Part shown: in pieces, positions 11,133-21,889 of the stretch
Layout of the letters: each line of letters begins with the position of its first letter
Position numbering within the stretch: position 1 is the first letter of the stretch
NCBI GenBank assembly: GCA_022410635.1
Contig: JAJVDF010000434.1
Coordinates: 187,406-251,405, forward strand
Origin: Tretioscincus oriximinensis
Taxonomy: Eukaryota; Chordata; Lepidosauria; Squamata; Gymnophthalmidae
DNA: 64,000 nucleotides
Reading direction: 5' to 3'
The notes under the pieces: model-generated
The model's database searches: none
The model's input: the letters and a program-made list of their open reading frames with translations, nothing else
Told to the model about the DNA's origin: nothing
Position numbers and translations under genes: made by a program

Positions 11133-12645
11133 CTGTTCAGAAGTTTTAAAGAATAGATGAAACTGCAGAACTAATTCTTAAATAAATACATTCTGAAACT
11201 GTATTTTAAAAAGGGAAGAGACAAGCATCTTAGTTTTATGAGTGTGCATTGTATTGTGAATTTAAAACAATTTAGTAATCCAGTTGACTTTTGAGAATAT
11301 GGAGATAATTTGCTCATGCTGAAGATGCTTTTAAAAAGAAGCCTATTGTTTGTTTAATAATTTCCATAGATCATTTTAAAGCATTTCTTAACTCTGCACA
11401 TTAGCAGTAATCAAGAATTCGACATTTGAAATAATTGGTTGAGAGCAGTGGCAAAAGAAGTATACAGGGTTACTAATATACACTAGGGTTTAGGCTGACA
11501 TGAATTTTTATCTTAATTATCAGACAAATTTGTACTCCCACTATTTAATTCAATTTGCATGCATCGGTGGACACTTATTAAAGGTAATATTACATCTGTC
11601 ATTTTAAGACTGGTGAGAATTTTATCATATGAGCTGCATGAAACAGCCACTCTATTATGTAATGAACTCCTTTGTAGAGCTTAAAATAATCAGGATTTGC
11701 ATCCTAATTAACTATTTGGAGGAGGAAAGAAAAAAATTTCGTAGCATGATTTATACATTTTATGTGTATTTCTATGTAAGTGTTCTTCTACTGTGAACTA
11801 TTCCAATATAATTTTTTTATTTTACTCACATATAAAGCAATATAAATATTATCGCAAAAAGGAGTATTATATTTAATAAATCTTTTTAATTTAGTATACA
11901 TATGTAAACTGTATCACATATTGCATCTGGCACAAAAGGAATGACAAAATAATTATTTGGAAGGGGAACATCCTTCTCTTGAAGATACTAACTCATGGAT
12001 AAGTGATGGTTGATTGCATGCAGTTTTCTTACAGAGGTAAGTGATTTTGCCTTGCTGCACTTACTTTCTGGAATTCCAGATAATTGGGTCCGGAATACCC
12101 AGCTTACTAATCTGATCAATAGCAAGGAAAAGTCATCATCAGCATGTCTGAACAGATAGTACTGATTTGGGACTAGCAGGGGTGTATTTCAGTGACTCTT
12201 GTGTGGAACTATACTGGATCAACATTAATGGGTGCTGACCAAGGTTACCCCACATCATTGTGCTCTGGCTTCAAAGTTAATACAAGTTTACAGCCCTTCA
12301 CTTCTGGGAATTAGCCTCAGAACATTTGACAGCTTACTATGTTGCATTATGGTAGTCACAAACACAAGTTCTGCCTTCTTCATGTTGCACTGGTCTGCTG
12401 ATAGATCTGATTTAACAGATCTACCAGTTATCCTCCTTGTTCTGCATCAGATTATATTTAATGCAGACAAAGTTGTACTAGCACGGAATGAAGTCTTCCT
12501 AATTCACATTATTATCTTCCTTAATAGTTTCCCTGATACTGCTAGTCAAGCACGTAGGCTTTTTCTTGGCCTTTGGTGCCTTTTGCTTTGTTTTAGAGAG
12601 ACATTGTAATTTAATTCTCAACCTTTGAAGCTGGATTGGAATGCT
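11133..12645. other. AT-rich DNA, possible conserved noncoding element
   Basis: No gene recognised. The stretch 11480-11730 is rich in TAATTA-type homeodomain sites and TTTGCAT octamer-like motifs, a composition often seen in developmental enhancers. The 125-residue frame at 12232-12609 has no family signature and I do not call it a gene. Confidence 0.3.
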
Positions 12646-12890
12646 GGCAATGTGGACAGCCCAAAATAGCAACCCACCCTCGTAATTTCGTCGAGCTGAT
12701 CTCCAGGCAGCAGCCCCTTAAAGCAGGCGGAGGTCTGGCTGGAAGGAGGGCACAGCCAAAGCAATGCGGTGCACAGTCACTCCATTGTATATTCCGGAAT
12801 ATAACTTCGTGGTGTGAAGGGACACTCCATTGCTATATTCCAGAATACAGCTTTATTCCGGTTTTTATCTCATCATGTGAACATAGCCTA
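12646..12890. mobile_element. MITE related to family T
   Basis: The right end, read inward, is TAGGCTATGTTCACATGATG, matching the T-family terminus. The interior has two similar internal blocks (TATATTCCGGAATATAAC and CTATATTCCAGAATACAG) and GGTGCACAGTCACTCC. The left boundary near GGCAATGTGGACAGCCC is tentative. Confidence 0.45.
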
Positions 12891-13993
12891 TGACTTTAGG
12901 CCCAACTGTGACATTTGATAAACTGTATCCCCACATATGATTTCTATCGAGTTGATAGCAACATCACCTTCAATCCACCCCATAAGGTCACGTGTGTACA
13001 GTGATTCATGTGCTAAAAAGGTCCATTGTCACAGAATTTCACAGTTTGTGCATTCAACTGTGAACTTGGCAAATTTTGCAAGACATCAGGGCAACATGTA
13101 AAAGTTCATTGGATATAGAAAATCAGGAAATATGTTTATGCCTACCAGTTGTTCATTTTAGTGTCCAGAGTTTTGTAGAGGTAAGGAGATGATATATAAA
13201 TGTAATAAATGAAAATTAACATTGAGAAACCTTGGAATGTGTGATAGGAGAGAGATTCCAAGGAAGGCAGACAACAGCATGTGATATTCATGCTGTACTG
13301 GCCTTTGTTTAAGAAACACAGTTTCCAAGGACATATTTTTATCTTTCAGTGTTCATCCAGGGAGAATTTTCACATATGTAACTTATGACTCCTTGACTGA
13401 TCCCAATTATGGTCAGCTCTTTTTCTTTCTTTCTTTCTTTTTTCCTTTTCTTTCTGCTTAATTCTTTTTAATATCTTTTTACTCTTGTGTAAATTTGTTT
13501 AAAAATGGTAGGTCACTTTAGAAAAAGAAGAATTAATTAATTTAATCAGTACTACATTCATATGAAATACTGTCTGCTCCAGATTAAACAGTGGTAAACC
13601 AAGTCAGAGTGTGCATGAACAAGGCTGCAAAAAGCATGTGTTGAATATACACTGAAGCATGTGTTGCCTCAGTTCCAATGCAGCCTAACTTGTTTAATGC
13701 AACAGTGTGCCGCTTTGCTAATCCAGAACAAGCAAATGTGGATTTACTAATCGATTAAAATGCATACTACAAAATATAAAAACAGGTTAAGCATTAAAAT
13801 GATAGAGAAACACACAATTAGGCTCCATGTTGCCATGGATGCCATCAGAGAAGAGTGTTTGGCAATGTGAAAAAGATATAGGACTATTGGAAGAAGGTGG
13901 AAGTAGGAAAAAAAACTTGAGGAATAAGTTTCACAAATAAAACGGTAATATTACATGGGGGAATAGAATATGTAACTGTACAGTTAAGGGATA
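12891..13993. other. Unannotated DNA with a pyrimidine microsatellite
   Basis: An interrupted (CTTT)n tract lies at about 13420-13455. Nothing else recognisable. Confidence 0.4.
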
Positions 13994-14020
13994 CACTACT
14001 ACTACTACTACTACTACTAC

Positions 14021-14052
<32 letters not shown>
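13994..14052. repeat. Compound (CTA)n(TAA)n microsatellite
   Basis: A CTA trinucleotide array passes directly into a TAA array, about 59 bp in total. Confidence 0.95.
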
Positions 14053-14519
14053 TCTTTTTCTTGTTATTTTTCTCTTCTCTTCCCTCCCTTCCACCATGTC
14101 TCCTTCCTTTTGCACCCTACATTCCCCCTTCCCCTTCCTTCTACCCTCCATCTCCAACCCATCCTCTTTCCTCCCTCCCTCTCTTCCTCTCCCTCTATTC
14201 CTTCCTCCCTCCCCCCAGAAGCCCATCTTATCTTTTTCTTCTTCTTTCCTCTTCTCCTTTTCTCCTTTCCTTTTTTGCTCCTTTGTGCTCCTCCCCCACC
14301 CCTCTTTCTCCTCTCCTCTATCCCCTTCCCACTCCTTCTCTTCCCCCTTCCCTTCCTCCTCTATCCCCTCCCCTTCCCACTCCTCCTCTCCTTATACCCT
14401 ACTCTCTCTTCCTCCTCTTCCCCACCCATCTCTTCCTTCTTTTCTCTATTCCGCTTCCCCCCTGTTCCTCTTCATCTTCCTCTTCCTCTTCCTCATTCTC
14501 CCTCCTTGTTCCTCTCCAG
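14053..14519 (+). repeat. Long pyrimidine tract
   Basis: About 465 bp of almost only C and T on the plus strand, imperfect TTCC/CTCC type. All reading frames through it are open because it lacks stop-forming purines, giving spurious 147-182 residue Pro/Ser/Leu frames. It could adopt triplex (H-DNA) structures. Confidence 0.9.
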
Positions 14520-14639
14520 TCCCACCTATCACAGGCTGAGGAGTTTGGCAATGTCTGTGCACTTTGCACACACTTTATGTTCCCCAGTCCATTGATTAAG
14601 ATCACGTGAAGCACATGGATGCTGCCAGAATCCCCGCCA

Positions 14640-14905
14640 CAGAACAGGTAGGACCAGGAATGGGAAAAGGAGGAAGAGAGGGCAGGGTAGGAGGGAGAGG
14701 AGGAGCGGGTGGAGAGGAGTGGAGAGGAGAAAGAGGAGGGGGAGGGCAAGGGTGTGTGTGTGGCAGGATTCCGCAGTGGCAACATTAGGATTCTCCTTTC
14801 CCTTTGCCAGATGGCGAGAAAGGAAAGGGAGAAGTGGTGGGATGGGAGAGAATGGGAAAAAAAGAGGGGTAAGAAGGTGAAAGGGAGTCAAGGAGATGGA
14901 TGAGG
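14640..14905 (+). repeat. Purine-rich tract facing the pyrimidine tract
   Basis: A G/A-rich plus-strand stretch, roughly the strand-reversed counterpart of 14053-14519, separated by about 120 bp of mixed sequence. The pair forms an imperfect inverted arrangement. It may be part of the internal region of the possible LTR element at 14945-15720. Confidence 0.7.
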
Positions 14906-14944
14906 GGCAGATTGGTTGGTACAGCATGACCTTTCAGTGGTCTT

Positions 14945-15720
14945 GGCGCCACTGGATGTACAGCGGGGACTTGAGTCCCTTGCCTGGGTATCGTGGTTCG
15001 CTTCCCGATATTCCGCACCAGTATGGCAAAGAAGGCAGCTCAACCAGAGTGCTAGACACGTGTAACAGCAATCACACGGGAACACAACTTGGAGAAGAAG
15101 TAGCCTCAGGAGGATCCCAGGGTTATGGAGTCTTCCAGAGGGACCAAAAACTTCAACTTTTATTCACTTTGATATCAGAAGGCGTGTATCAAATTATGAG
15201 AAGGTAAAAGGGGTGGAGGAGACCCAACGTGGGTCAGTGATGTCACAGGTGATGCGTTATTCCCCCTCCCAAGGGGGCGCAGCCTGAGTACAGGAACCAA
15301 TAGGGGTAAAGAAGTGTGTGTGTGTGGTGTGGCTACTGAATGGACCTTAGCTTCCATTGTGAAACCCTGTCAATCAAAGTAATGGCAGGAATAATGAATC
15401 ATACCAAGGGCCCAAGGCTCTGATGACCCCTGATTGATTGTCAAACAAAGGATAGATAGCAGTGTCTATAGAAAGGTAGAAACAGTAAATAGTGACTTCC
15501 CTATTGTACAGTGGGATATGCTTTAGGCTATATTGCCAAAGTGTGATTCCCAGCAGGGCCAAGCTAGCCTTAGTGTTAAAGCTAACATTTGACTTCCTTA
15601 GCCTGATGGGATTAAGTGGCCCTTTTCAGTAAGGCCATTTAGACAGGAGCTACCATTCATAGGTGCCCCTAAAGGAAAAGGAAAAATATTAAGTAGGTTC
15701 CTGGGGTTGAGCAGAGGTCA
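14945..15720 (-). mobile_element. Possible LTR of a retroelement
   Basis: On the minus strand the region has an AATAAA signal (15159-15164), then about 200 bp leading to a TGGCGCC motif (14945-14951), which could be the start of a tRNA primer-binding site next to the LTR end. Order and spacing resemble U3-R-U5 followed by a primer-binding site. No second LTR, gag, pol or env sequence was seen in the window. The upstream LTR boundary is a guess. It could also be unrelated unique sequence. Confidence 0.3.
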
Positions 15721-15839
15721 GCTTGACCAAGGAAATTTTTGCAAGAAAATTACCCAGAGGTCTCACTTTGGTAGCTTTGGTCCAGACAGGTATATCTGAT
15801 ATTAATAATATATCATTTCTAATATGTGTCCCAGGGATA

Positions 15840-16213
15840 ATTCCCTACACCTGGGCAACTGGGGAAGGAGGGGTGGACTGGGTAGAGGAGGAGGATAGGA
15901 GTAGGCTTGATCCCCGGGCTCCATTACTGCGAGCATTCAAAGGTTTTTGGGTGTCTCCCAGTAATGGAGGCCAGAGCCTTGAACCTACTTCAGGCAGAGG
16001 GAGGAGGCAGGGGCATGCAACGGGGTGACAGGTTTGACAGGATTGCCTGTCCCTGCCTCTCCCCTCCATCCCAAAGTAGGCCTGAGGCTCCAGCCTCCAT
16101 TACTGGGAGACATTCAAAAACCTTCAGGTGCTCCCCGGTAATGGAGCCCAGGGATTTGTCCTACTCTGGAACAGTGGGGGGAGGCAGGGATATGGCCTGC
16201 TGCCTGTCCCCAT
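15840..16213. mobile_element. Nested foldback element
   Basis: Arms of roughly 170-190 bp (about 15840-16035 and 16046-16213) are imperfect inverted repeats. Each arm also holds its own smaller hairpin: CTCCATTACTG facing CAGTAATGGAG at 15919-15970 and again at 16095-16147. The structure is a hairpin of hairpins. Non-coding and GC-richer than its surroundings. Confidence 0.7.
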
Positions 16214-16486
16214 AGTATAGGATGCTCTTAACTCCTCTTTCTCATAAATTTACCCACAGTTCCCTAGGGTATTCCTTGTTTGCAATGAGCTGATCTCTTT
16301 CTCTCTCTTCGGTCATTGACTGCTGGCTTCCCTTGTTACTGGACACGTAAGTACAAATTTCTATTAAACTTATTTATTTTTTCCTGGGGAAAACCAGTAA
16401 AAAAAAAAAGATTAAACTCATTCTTTAGGACTGAAGATGATTTAAAAATGGATGCCTTGACAAGGGCCCCACGTTTCAAGACTGAT

Positions 16487-16632
16487 GCCCTGTCTCCACT
16501 GGGGTTATATCTCGGAAGAGAGCTTGGTCATCCACATGCCAGTGTAGGCTGTGACATAGCCTACACTAGCATGTAGATGGCACATTCCTATTCTGAGATA
16601 TAGCCAAGAAGAAGGCTCAGTGGGGACAGGGC
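16487..16632. mobile_element. Palindromic MITE, family P, best copy
   Basis: A 146-bp near-palindrome starting GCCCTGTCTCCACTGGGG and ending with the inverse (CAGTGGGGACAGGGC). The centre is GTAGGCTGTGACATAGCCTAC. Inner arms include TCATCCACATGCCAGTGTAG facing CTACACTAGCATGTAGATGG. No coding capacity. Related pieces occur at 64-214, about 3125, about 6300, 28785-28960 and 34510-34630. Confidence 0.85.
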
Positions 16633-16758
16633 TGAATGTTCTACCACTGGTTGAAGAGACAAAATATGCCTATTAGAAAACCATGCCTATTTGCTCTGAA
16701 TTGTATTCTTATGCATAGTGGATCAAAACATAGCTCTGCGGGACATTCAGAGGAGATC

Positions 16759-17154
16759 AAGCCTGCATGCACACCACGCCATAATGTGCAATTGGGTGTC
16801 TGTGCACATGAAATGTCTATATTCCATAGCCAATGCCTCACATCGCTCCTCGATGTCGTCACATGCAGCTCAAGGCCTTCTTTTTTTTTACTCACAGCAG
16901 CCTATGGAAATAACTGCTGCGTTCTCAATTGTTTCATTCTCCTGTGTCAAATTTGTGCAGACGCCTGCACATCGCCACAGACGCAAGAGGACGGGGGCTC
17001 TCCAGAACGATGCCCGAATATCCCAGCAATAGTTTATTCTGGGATAAATGGCATTTACTGTGGGGTGACTGCTCAACAATGCTTAACCCGTGTGCTGTAG
17101 TCTTCCTCATCTTGTTCCGATCGAGGTAGAAATATGCTGTGTGCATAGAGCCTA
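16759..17154 (-). mobile_element. MITE family T, copy 2
   Basis: Reverse-complement homologue of 1697-2108. The right end read inward is TAGGCTCTATGCACACAGC and the left end contains GCCTGCATGCACACCACG. The interior shares the CCTATGGAAATAACTGCTGC and GGGGGCTCTCCAGAACGATG blocks with copy 3 at 29453. Overlapping open frames of 63-154 residues run through it but look accidental. Confidence 0.75.
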
Positions 17155-18405
17155 AATGTGGCATGCCATTATTTTACCAGCTCAGCTTCCCAAGTAGGTC
17201 TCTGGAGGAAGAGAAAAGACTGGTCTGGCTTATTGATTAGAGAATGAAAAATATGCAGCATTCTAATAGTTAATCTGAAGTGTGTTAAGAAACTGTGACT
17301 TCTTGAAATAAAGCCTGTGTGTTCTCTTAAAACAAATAAAGACTAAGTGATTAAAAACACTCACACATTATGGCAGGATCCCAGATCCTGTACGTGAAGA
17401 GACAGACAGGAGCCTTGAGGCAGCAAGTTGTGGACTGGATCTTGATCATGTAGTCTGAAGCTGTAAATACTGACTTAGGACAAATGGTATTTATTTAGCA
17501 CTATGCAAAAAAGGATTTCCAGCTGTGAGTGCATTGTTTTGAAATGATAATGGAATGACATTCATGCGATGTGTTGTCTTCTTTCAAAAATTGGGTTTAT
17601 TAATGACAAGATTTTGTTATTGATGTTCCACGGCTCTGCAAAAACAGCTTTAATTCTTAAAGAGTCTTACATTTTAATTAATGCAATGCAAAAATACAAT
17701 GCAATAATAAGCAGCCTACACCCATGATGGACTGGGCTGCACCCACACAGGACCAGACTACTCTAGCATGAATTAAGAGTAACCTAGTCTGCCTTTTCTG
17801 CCACCAGCTTCAAGAGCTGGGCCAGCTCTCAAATGCTAGGAATGGAGTTCTTAGTCCTCTGTGTTTTTTACTAGACCCTTTTCAGTGATACAACAATTAT
17901 TTCTGTATGTGCTTCCTTCTTTACCACCAAAATGACCCCTCCTATTTTATTACAAAGTATAGAGCCATGCTTTCTATGTGTCTTCTGTAGTCTGTGCTAA
18001 TTGTTGCGATCTGCTACAGGATTGGATTAGGGGATCGTTTTTGTGAACAAAACATACTACAGAAGAACAGGGCTTCTGCTACTGCAATGTGTGGAAGCCA
18101 ACCCCCTTGTCCTCTTCCAAGTTCAGGATAAGGAAAACCGCACTGCTTTTCTGCACTTATTAATATTGTACATGACTGTAATATGGTCTTCATAGCAGAC
18201 TCCAAATATTGTGCAGACTTCTGAAATGCATAACAAGGTATAGAACCTGTTTAGAATCTTTATGAATGAAATGTCCAGAACCTGAGCAATCTCAATGAAT
18301 ATTGCATGGAATAACCCATTGGTGGGCAGAGAGCTCGGCATATCAAATAAAATGGGTTTCTAAAAAAATGTAGTTGGGAGTTTCATATTATTTCATTTTT
18401 TTTAT
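17155..18405. other. Unannotated DNA, possible conserved noncoding element
   Basis: No gene recognised. 17520-17700 is AT-rich with ATTAATGACAAG, TTTTAATTAATGCAATGCA and similar homeodomain-like sites, and is free of obvious repeats. Confidence 0.3.
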
Positions 18406-18409
18406 TTTT

Positions 18410-18900
18410 ATGATGATAATGATTTATAAAGCACCATCAGTTTACATGGCACTGTACAGCTCAATAAAATACAAGCAATTATATAAAATAGGTAAAACAC
18501 AATCAATAAAACATGTACGAATAAAAATCAAGCAATAGTCAACACAGTTAAAGTAGGGCTAAAGTGCAGCGACTGACAAGCATAGTTGGGATTTAAACGG
18601 GAAGGGAGGAAATACTGCACAGATGAGGTGGAAGAAGATTCTAAGGGTAAAGGAGACAGGACCATGATGTCAACGCTAGGTTGAGCAAGGCACCTAATGG
18701 TAGCTGAACAAATGGCTGAGTGGACTGATGCAGGGAAAGAAGAGAGGAAAGAAGTGGGGGGGCAAGATTGTGGAGACCTTTAAAAGTCAGAGTCAAGAGG
18801 GCAAGGGAAGGCAGTGAAGAGATTTAAGGGGGGGGGATATTATCATAACGATGAGTTGGTAGATAAGTCTAGCAATATGGTAAAGCCATTGTAATGTTGC
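18410..18900. repeat. Unclassified interspersed repeat remnant
   Basis: Starts TTATAAAGCACCATCAGTTT, then TACATGGCACTGTACAGC, a pattern I associate with dispersed vertebrate repeat ends. An A-rich stretch and a purine-rich region with a G run near 18829 follow. I cannot name the family or its exact limits. Confidence 0.35.
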
Positions 18901-19019
18901 CAGGCTTTTCAAGACTAGGGATGGATTAAAAGCATGTGTCAGAACAGCACCTATTCTTCTCTCTCTCTTTTTGCCTCTCTAGCCTAACCTGACCCTAACC
19001 CTCTCTGGCCCTAGACACA

Positions 19020-20011
19020 CTAGGGTTAAAAACGGATCAGCTCCAATGTCCTCCGTTCACATTTTCTTACCAGAAAGAACAACTTCGAAATGCTCCCACC
19101 TTCCTTGGCATGCACACTACTCGTTTCTGCTACAGAGTTCTTTGGCAAAATCCGTTTCCACTGCTGTTTTTTGCCATTCGCGTTAATTCTACTCTGACTA
19201 CAGAATTCTTCGTAGCTGCTCTCATTTGTGTAGGGGCTCCTGTTTGAGACTCGCGCTGAGCTGTGATGTTATGGTTGCCTCAGCCAATAGTGATAGGGGG
19301 CATTCCTGGGCTGGGTGGCTGCACACGTAACATTTTCTGCTACTTCCTCCAAACCCTGTTCTGCACACAGGTCCTTTCGGGCAGTGCACCATCCCAACCT
19401 TGATCTCATTTTTATTTGTAGTCATGGAGGGAGGGGAGAGGGAGGGGAACAAAGGAGAGCCCTGCAGAGGGAGGCACAAAGGCAGTGGAGGCAGCAGCAG
19501 CAGGAAAGGGGGTGGGGGAACGAGGGACCCCTGCCCACCAAACCACTGTTGCTTCTGCTCCCTGCTCCTGCCGCCACCGCTGCTTGTCTCTGTGCAAGGT
19601 CTGCCAATGGCATCGAGCAGAAAGAGGGCTTGAGAGCCAGGTGGGCGTGTGAGGCGGTGGACAAAGGGGAAGCAACGGAAGCGGAAGCGCACAGCCATGC
19701 CTGAACGCAAGCAGGAGAAGAGTCGAACGAGAGGGCAGGGGAGGCTCTTTTGTTTTAAATTCCCTGGCTGCAGTGCCAACCCCACATGCAGGAACCGACC
19801 ATTCCAATCTTGATCTCATTTTTATTTGTAGCTTCTGCCTCTCCCCAGGTTTTTCTGGCTTTCATTGCAGCTAGGTGGGAGGGAATCCGATGTCGCCATG
19901 TGTTCTGTGTGGACGCTGAAGGAGGAGCGGAAGCACACATGGGATTTGGCATTCACTTCGGATTAGCTTCTGACATTTCCAAAGTACTTTCCACTCCATT
20001 TTTAGCCCTAG
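19020..20011. mobile_element. GC-rich element with candidate inverted ends
   Basis: The left end CTAGGGTTAAAAACGGA (19020) and the right end read inward, CTAGGGCTAAAAATGGA, match at 15/17, bounding about 990 bp. Inside, 34 bp of near-identical direct repeat (CTTGATCTCATTTTTATTTG core) occurs at 19398-19431 and 19798-19831. The middle (19430-19740) is GC-rich and low-complexity, giving spurious open frames up to 187 residues on both strands. No target duplication was confirmed, so the element call is tentative. Confidence 0.35.
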
Positions 20012-20588
20012 TAGTCAAGTTACTCAAAGTGTCAATTTCTTTTGGGGAGGAACACACACTTTGCCTTGGGGAAGCACTCAAGTGCAACTTAAGAAGAAAG
20101 AAGAGTGGAGATGTTTCTATTTTGCATGTACACCTAGATGCAGAAGAGTAGGAAAGCAGAAATTGCAAGGAAAGCAATTTGCTGATCTTTGATGTCTTTT
20201 GTGGGCTTTTAATTGGATCTATAATGTTTCATGCTGGTAAGTGAAAGGGAAGTGTGTGAGGATGGAAGTCCCCTTTTTAGTGCTTTGGAACTGAAACTGA
20301 CTAAAAAATAAATGAAACACAGAGTAATTTTCTTTCTTTTTCTTGCAAGGAATAGTCTGGTAGCAGTTGTTGATTTGACTGGGCAGAATTACACAAAAGT
20401 ACTTGTGTACAAGATCCATGATGCTTGAGTAGGGCAATTTGGGAAAGGCAGGCCTTCCATTCTCACCCAGGTCCCATATTCCAATATTCACATAGAAAAA
20501 GAACATATTTGCAAAAACTGCTTCAGAAGCAAATTTTAAATTCAGTCTAAAATTTTAACACTGAAACATTCTTCAACAGAAGAAATGC

Positions 20589-21340
20589 ATCATAAGAAAA
20601 TAAGAACATAAGAAGAGCCATCCTGGATCAGGCCACAGCCCATCTAGTCCAGCATTCTGTCTCACACAGAGGCCCACCAGATGCACCTGGGCCGTCCGAA
20701 CAGAGGAAAGCAAAATATGCTCCTGTTCATGACTCCCTGCAAATGGTATTTCAGGAGTCCTGCCTGTTGCTCCATCCCGGAGGCAACATCCAGACATCCA
20801 TCCTAGTATCCATTTATACCCTTGGCGTCCATAAACCTGTCTAGTTTCATCAGCAAACTTGGCTACTTCATTATTTACCTCGGCATCCAGAATGTTTATA
20901 AATATTTTGAAAAGCAAAGGTCCCAATACAGACCCCTGGGGTTCCCCACTTCCCTGTCCATTTATTACTACCCTCTGTTTTCTATCTTTTAGCCAGTTTC
21001 CAATCCAGGACAAAGTCTGTCCTCTTATACCATGATTGTGAAGTTTTTTAGGAGCCTTTGATGAGGGACTTTATCAAAAGCCTTCTGAAAATCTATATAG
21101 ACAAGATCAACTGGATCCCCTTTATCTACATGTTTGTCAACACTCTCAAAGAATTCTAGCAAGTTAGTAAGGCATGATTTACCTTTGCAAAAGCCATGCT
21201 GAGTTTCTTTCAGCAATGCATGCTTCTCCATGTGTTTAGTAATTTTGACCTTAATTATGGTTTCCAACACCTTACCTGGAACTGATTTTAAACTGACGGG
21301 TCTATAATTTCCAGGATCATCAAAATCTTCCAGAAGGTGG
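20589..21340 (-). pseudogene. CR1-superclade LINE, internally deleted
   Basis: Minus strand. From about 21330 come NYRPVSLKSVPGKVLE, the GFCKGKSC block and VYIDFQKAFDKVPHQRLL (21025-21270), then, after a stop, [11 protein letters not shown] and VAKFADET in 20573-21013. These are consecutive reverse-transcriptase blocks of the CR1/L2 superclade. Just after the FADD-like box (D replaced by E) the sequence jumps to a 3' UTR (TGGATCAGGCC region), so the thumb and C-terminal coding region is deleted. The 3' terminus has CTTATG-type short repeats at 20589. Related 3' UTRs lie at 8707, 44185 and 57985. Confidence 0.8.
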
Positions 21341-21764
21341 GTTCTCAGTCTAATGTAATAATAAACTCAAGCTGCATCCAGACATCACTAATTTATTCTA
21401 GTATACTTTGATAGAGCAGAATAAAACACTATTTGGACTATTTTATTCTAGAATATCTAATGATAATCTAATAAAAAGTGCCGCTTTAGTTGGGGATATT
21501 TCATTTTCAAAGCATTTAGTTATAATTCCTCAGAAACACGTAACTGTGTGGACAAAAGGACTTAATGGTGTCAAAATGTTACTTTGGAAAAAATATGTCC
21601 TTTTCAGGCTGCACAGATTGAGTAAATAGTACGGCTGTTTTCAAATAAAATGGACTCAAAGTTAAAACCCAATATCTGACCTCCTTTTTTCTTTCAACAG
21701 TTGTACACGTCACATGGTTTTCTGCAAAACAAATGAACAAAACACATGTATATCTTAAATGTTG

Positions 21765-21885
21765 TTATTCTTGTTCGGTCACTATATCGTGTGTAGCTCT
21801 TCGTAACCCTATGGGCCACAGCACACCAGGGGCCTGTGTTCTTTGTTCTTTCCCAAGGTTAACCCAATAAACACACACACACAGT
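21765..21885 (-). mobile_element. Bov-B (RTE) LINE-like 3' fragment and (CA)n
   Basis: On the minus strand, GGCCCATAGGGTTACGAAGA followed by GCTACACACGATATAGTGAC resembles the Bov-B/Bov-A 3' region, whose typical form is CATGGGGTCGCAAAGAGTC then GGACACGAC. AAC-rich sequence follows, consistent with a 3' tail at about 21765. A short (CA)n repeat sits at 21869-21883. The match is from memory over about 80 bp. Confidence 0.45.
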
Positions 21886-21889
21886 GTAT

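Noticed and set aside
12232..12609. 125-residue open frame with hydrophobic stretches
   Set aside because: No family motif, no conserved neighbour and no splice context I can support; treated as chance.
14061..14609. Open frames of 147-182 residues rich in Pro, Ser and Leu
   Set aside because: They come from a stop-free C/T-only tract; all three frames are open and no protein signature is present.
16636..17164. Several overlapping frames of 63-154 residues, some shared with 29511-29845
   Set aside because: The sharing is explained by both being copies of the same MITE; frames differ by stops and carry no domain.
18982..19006. Telomere-like CCTAACC/CCCTAACCC sequence
   Set aside because: Only two or three imperfect units; far too short for an interstitial telomere array.
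19222..19819. Overlapping open frames of 135-187 residues on the minus strand, plus others on the plus strand
   Set aside because: GC-rich low-complexity sequence with several frames open on both strands; no recognisable domain.
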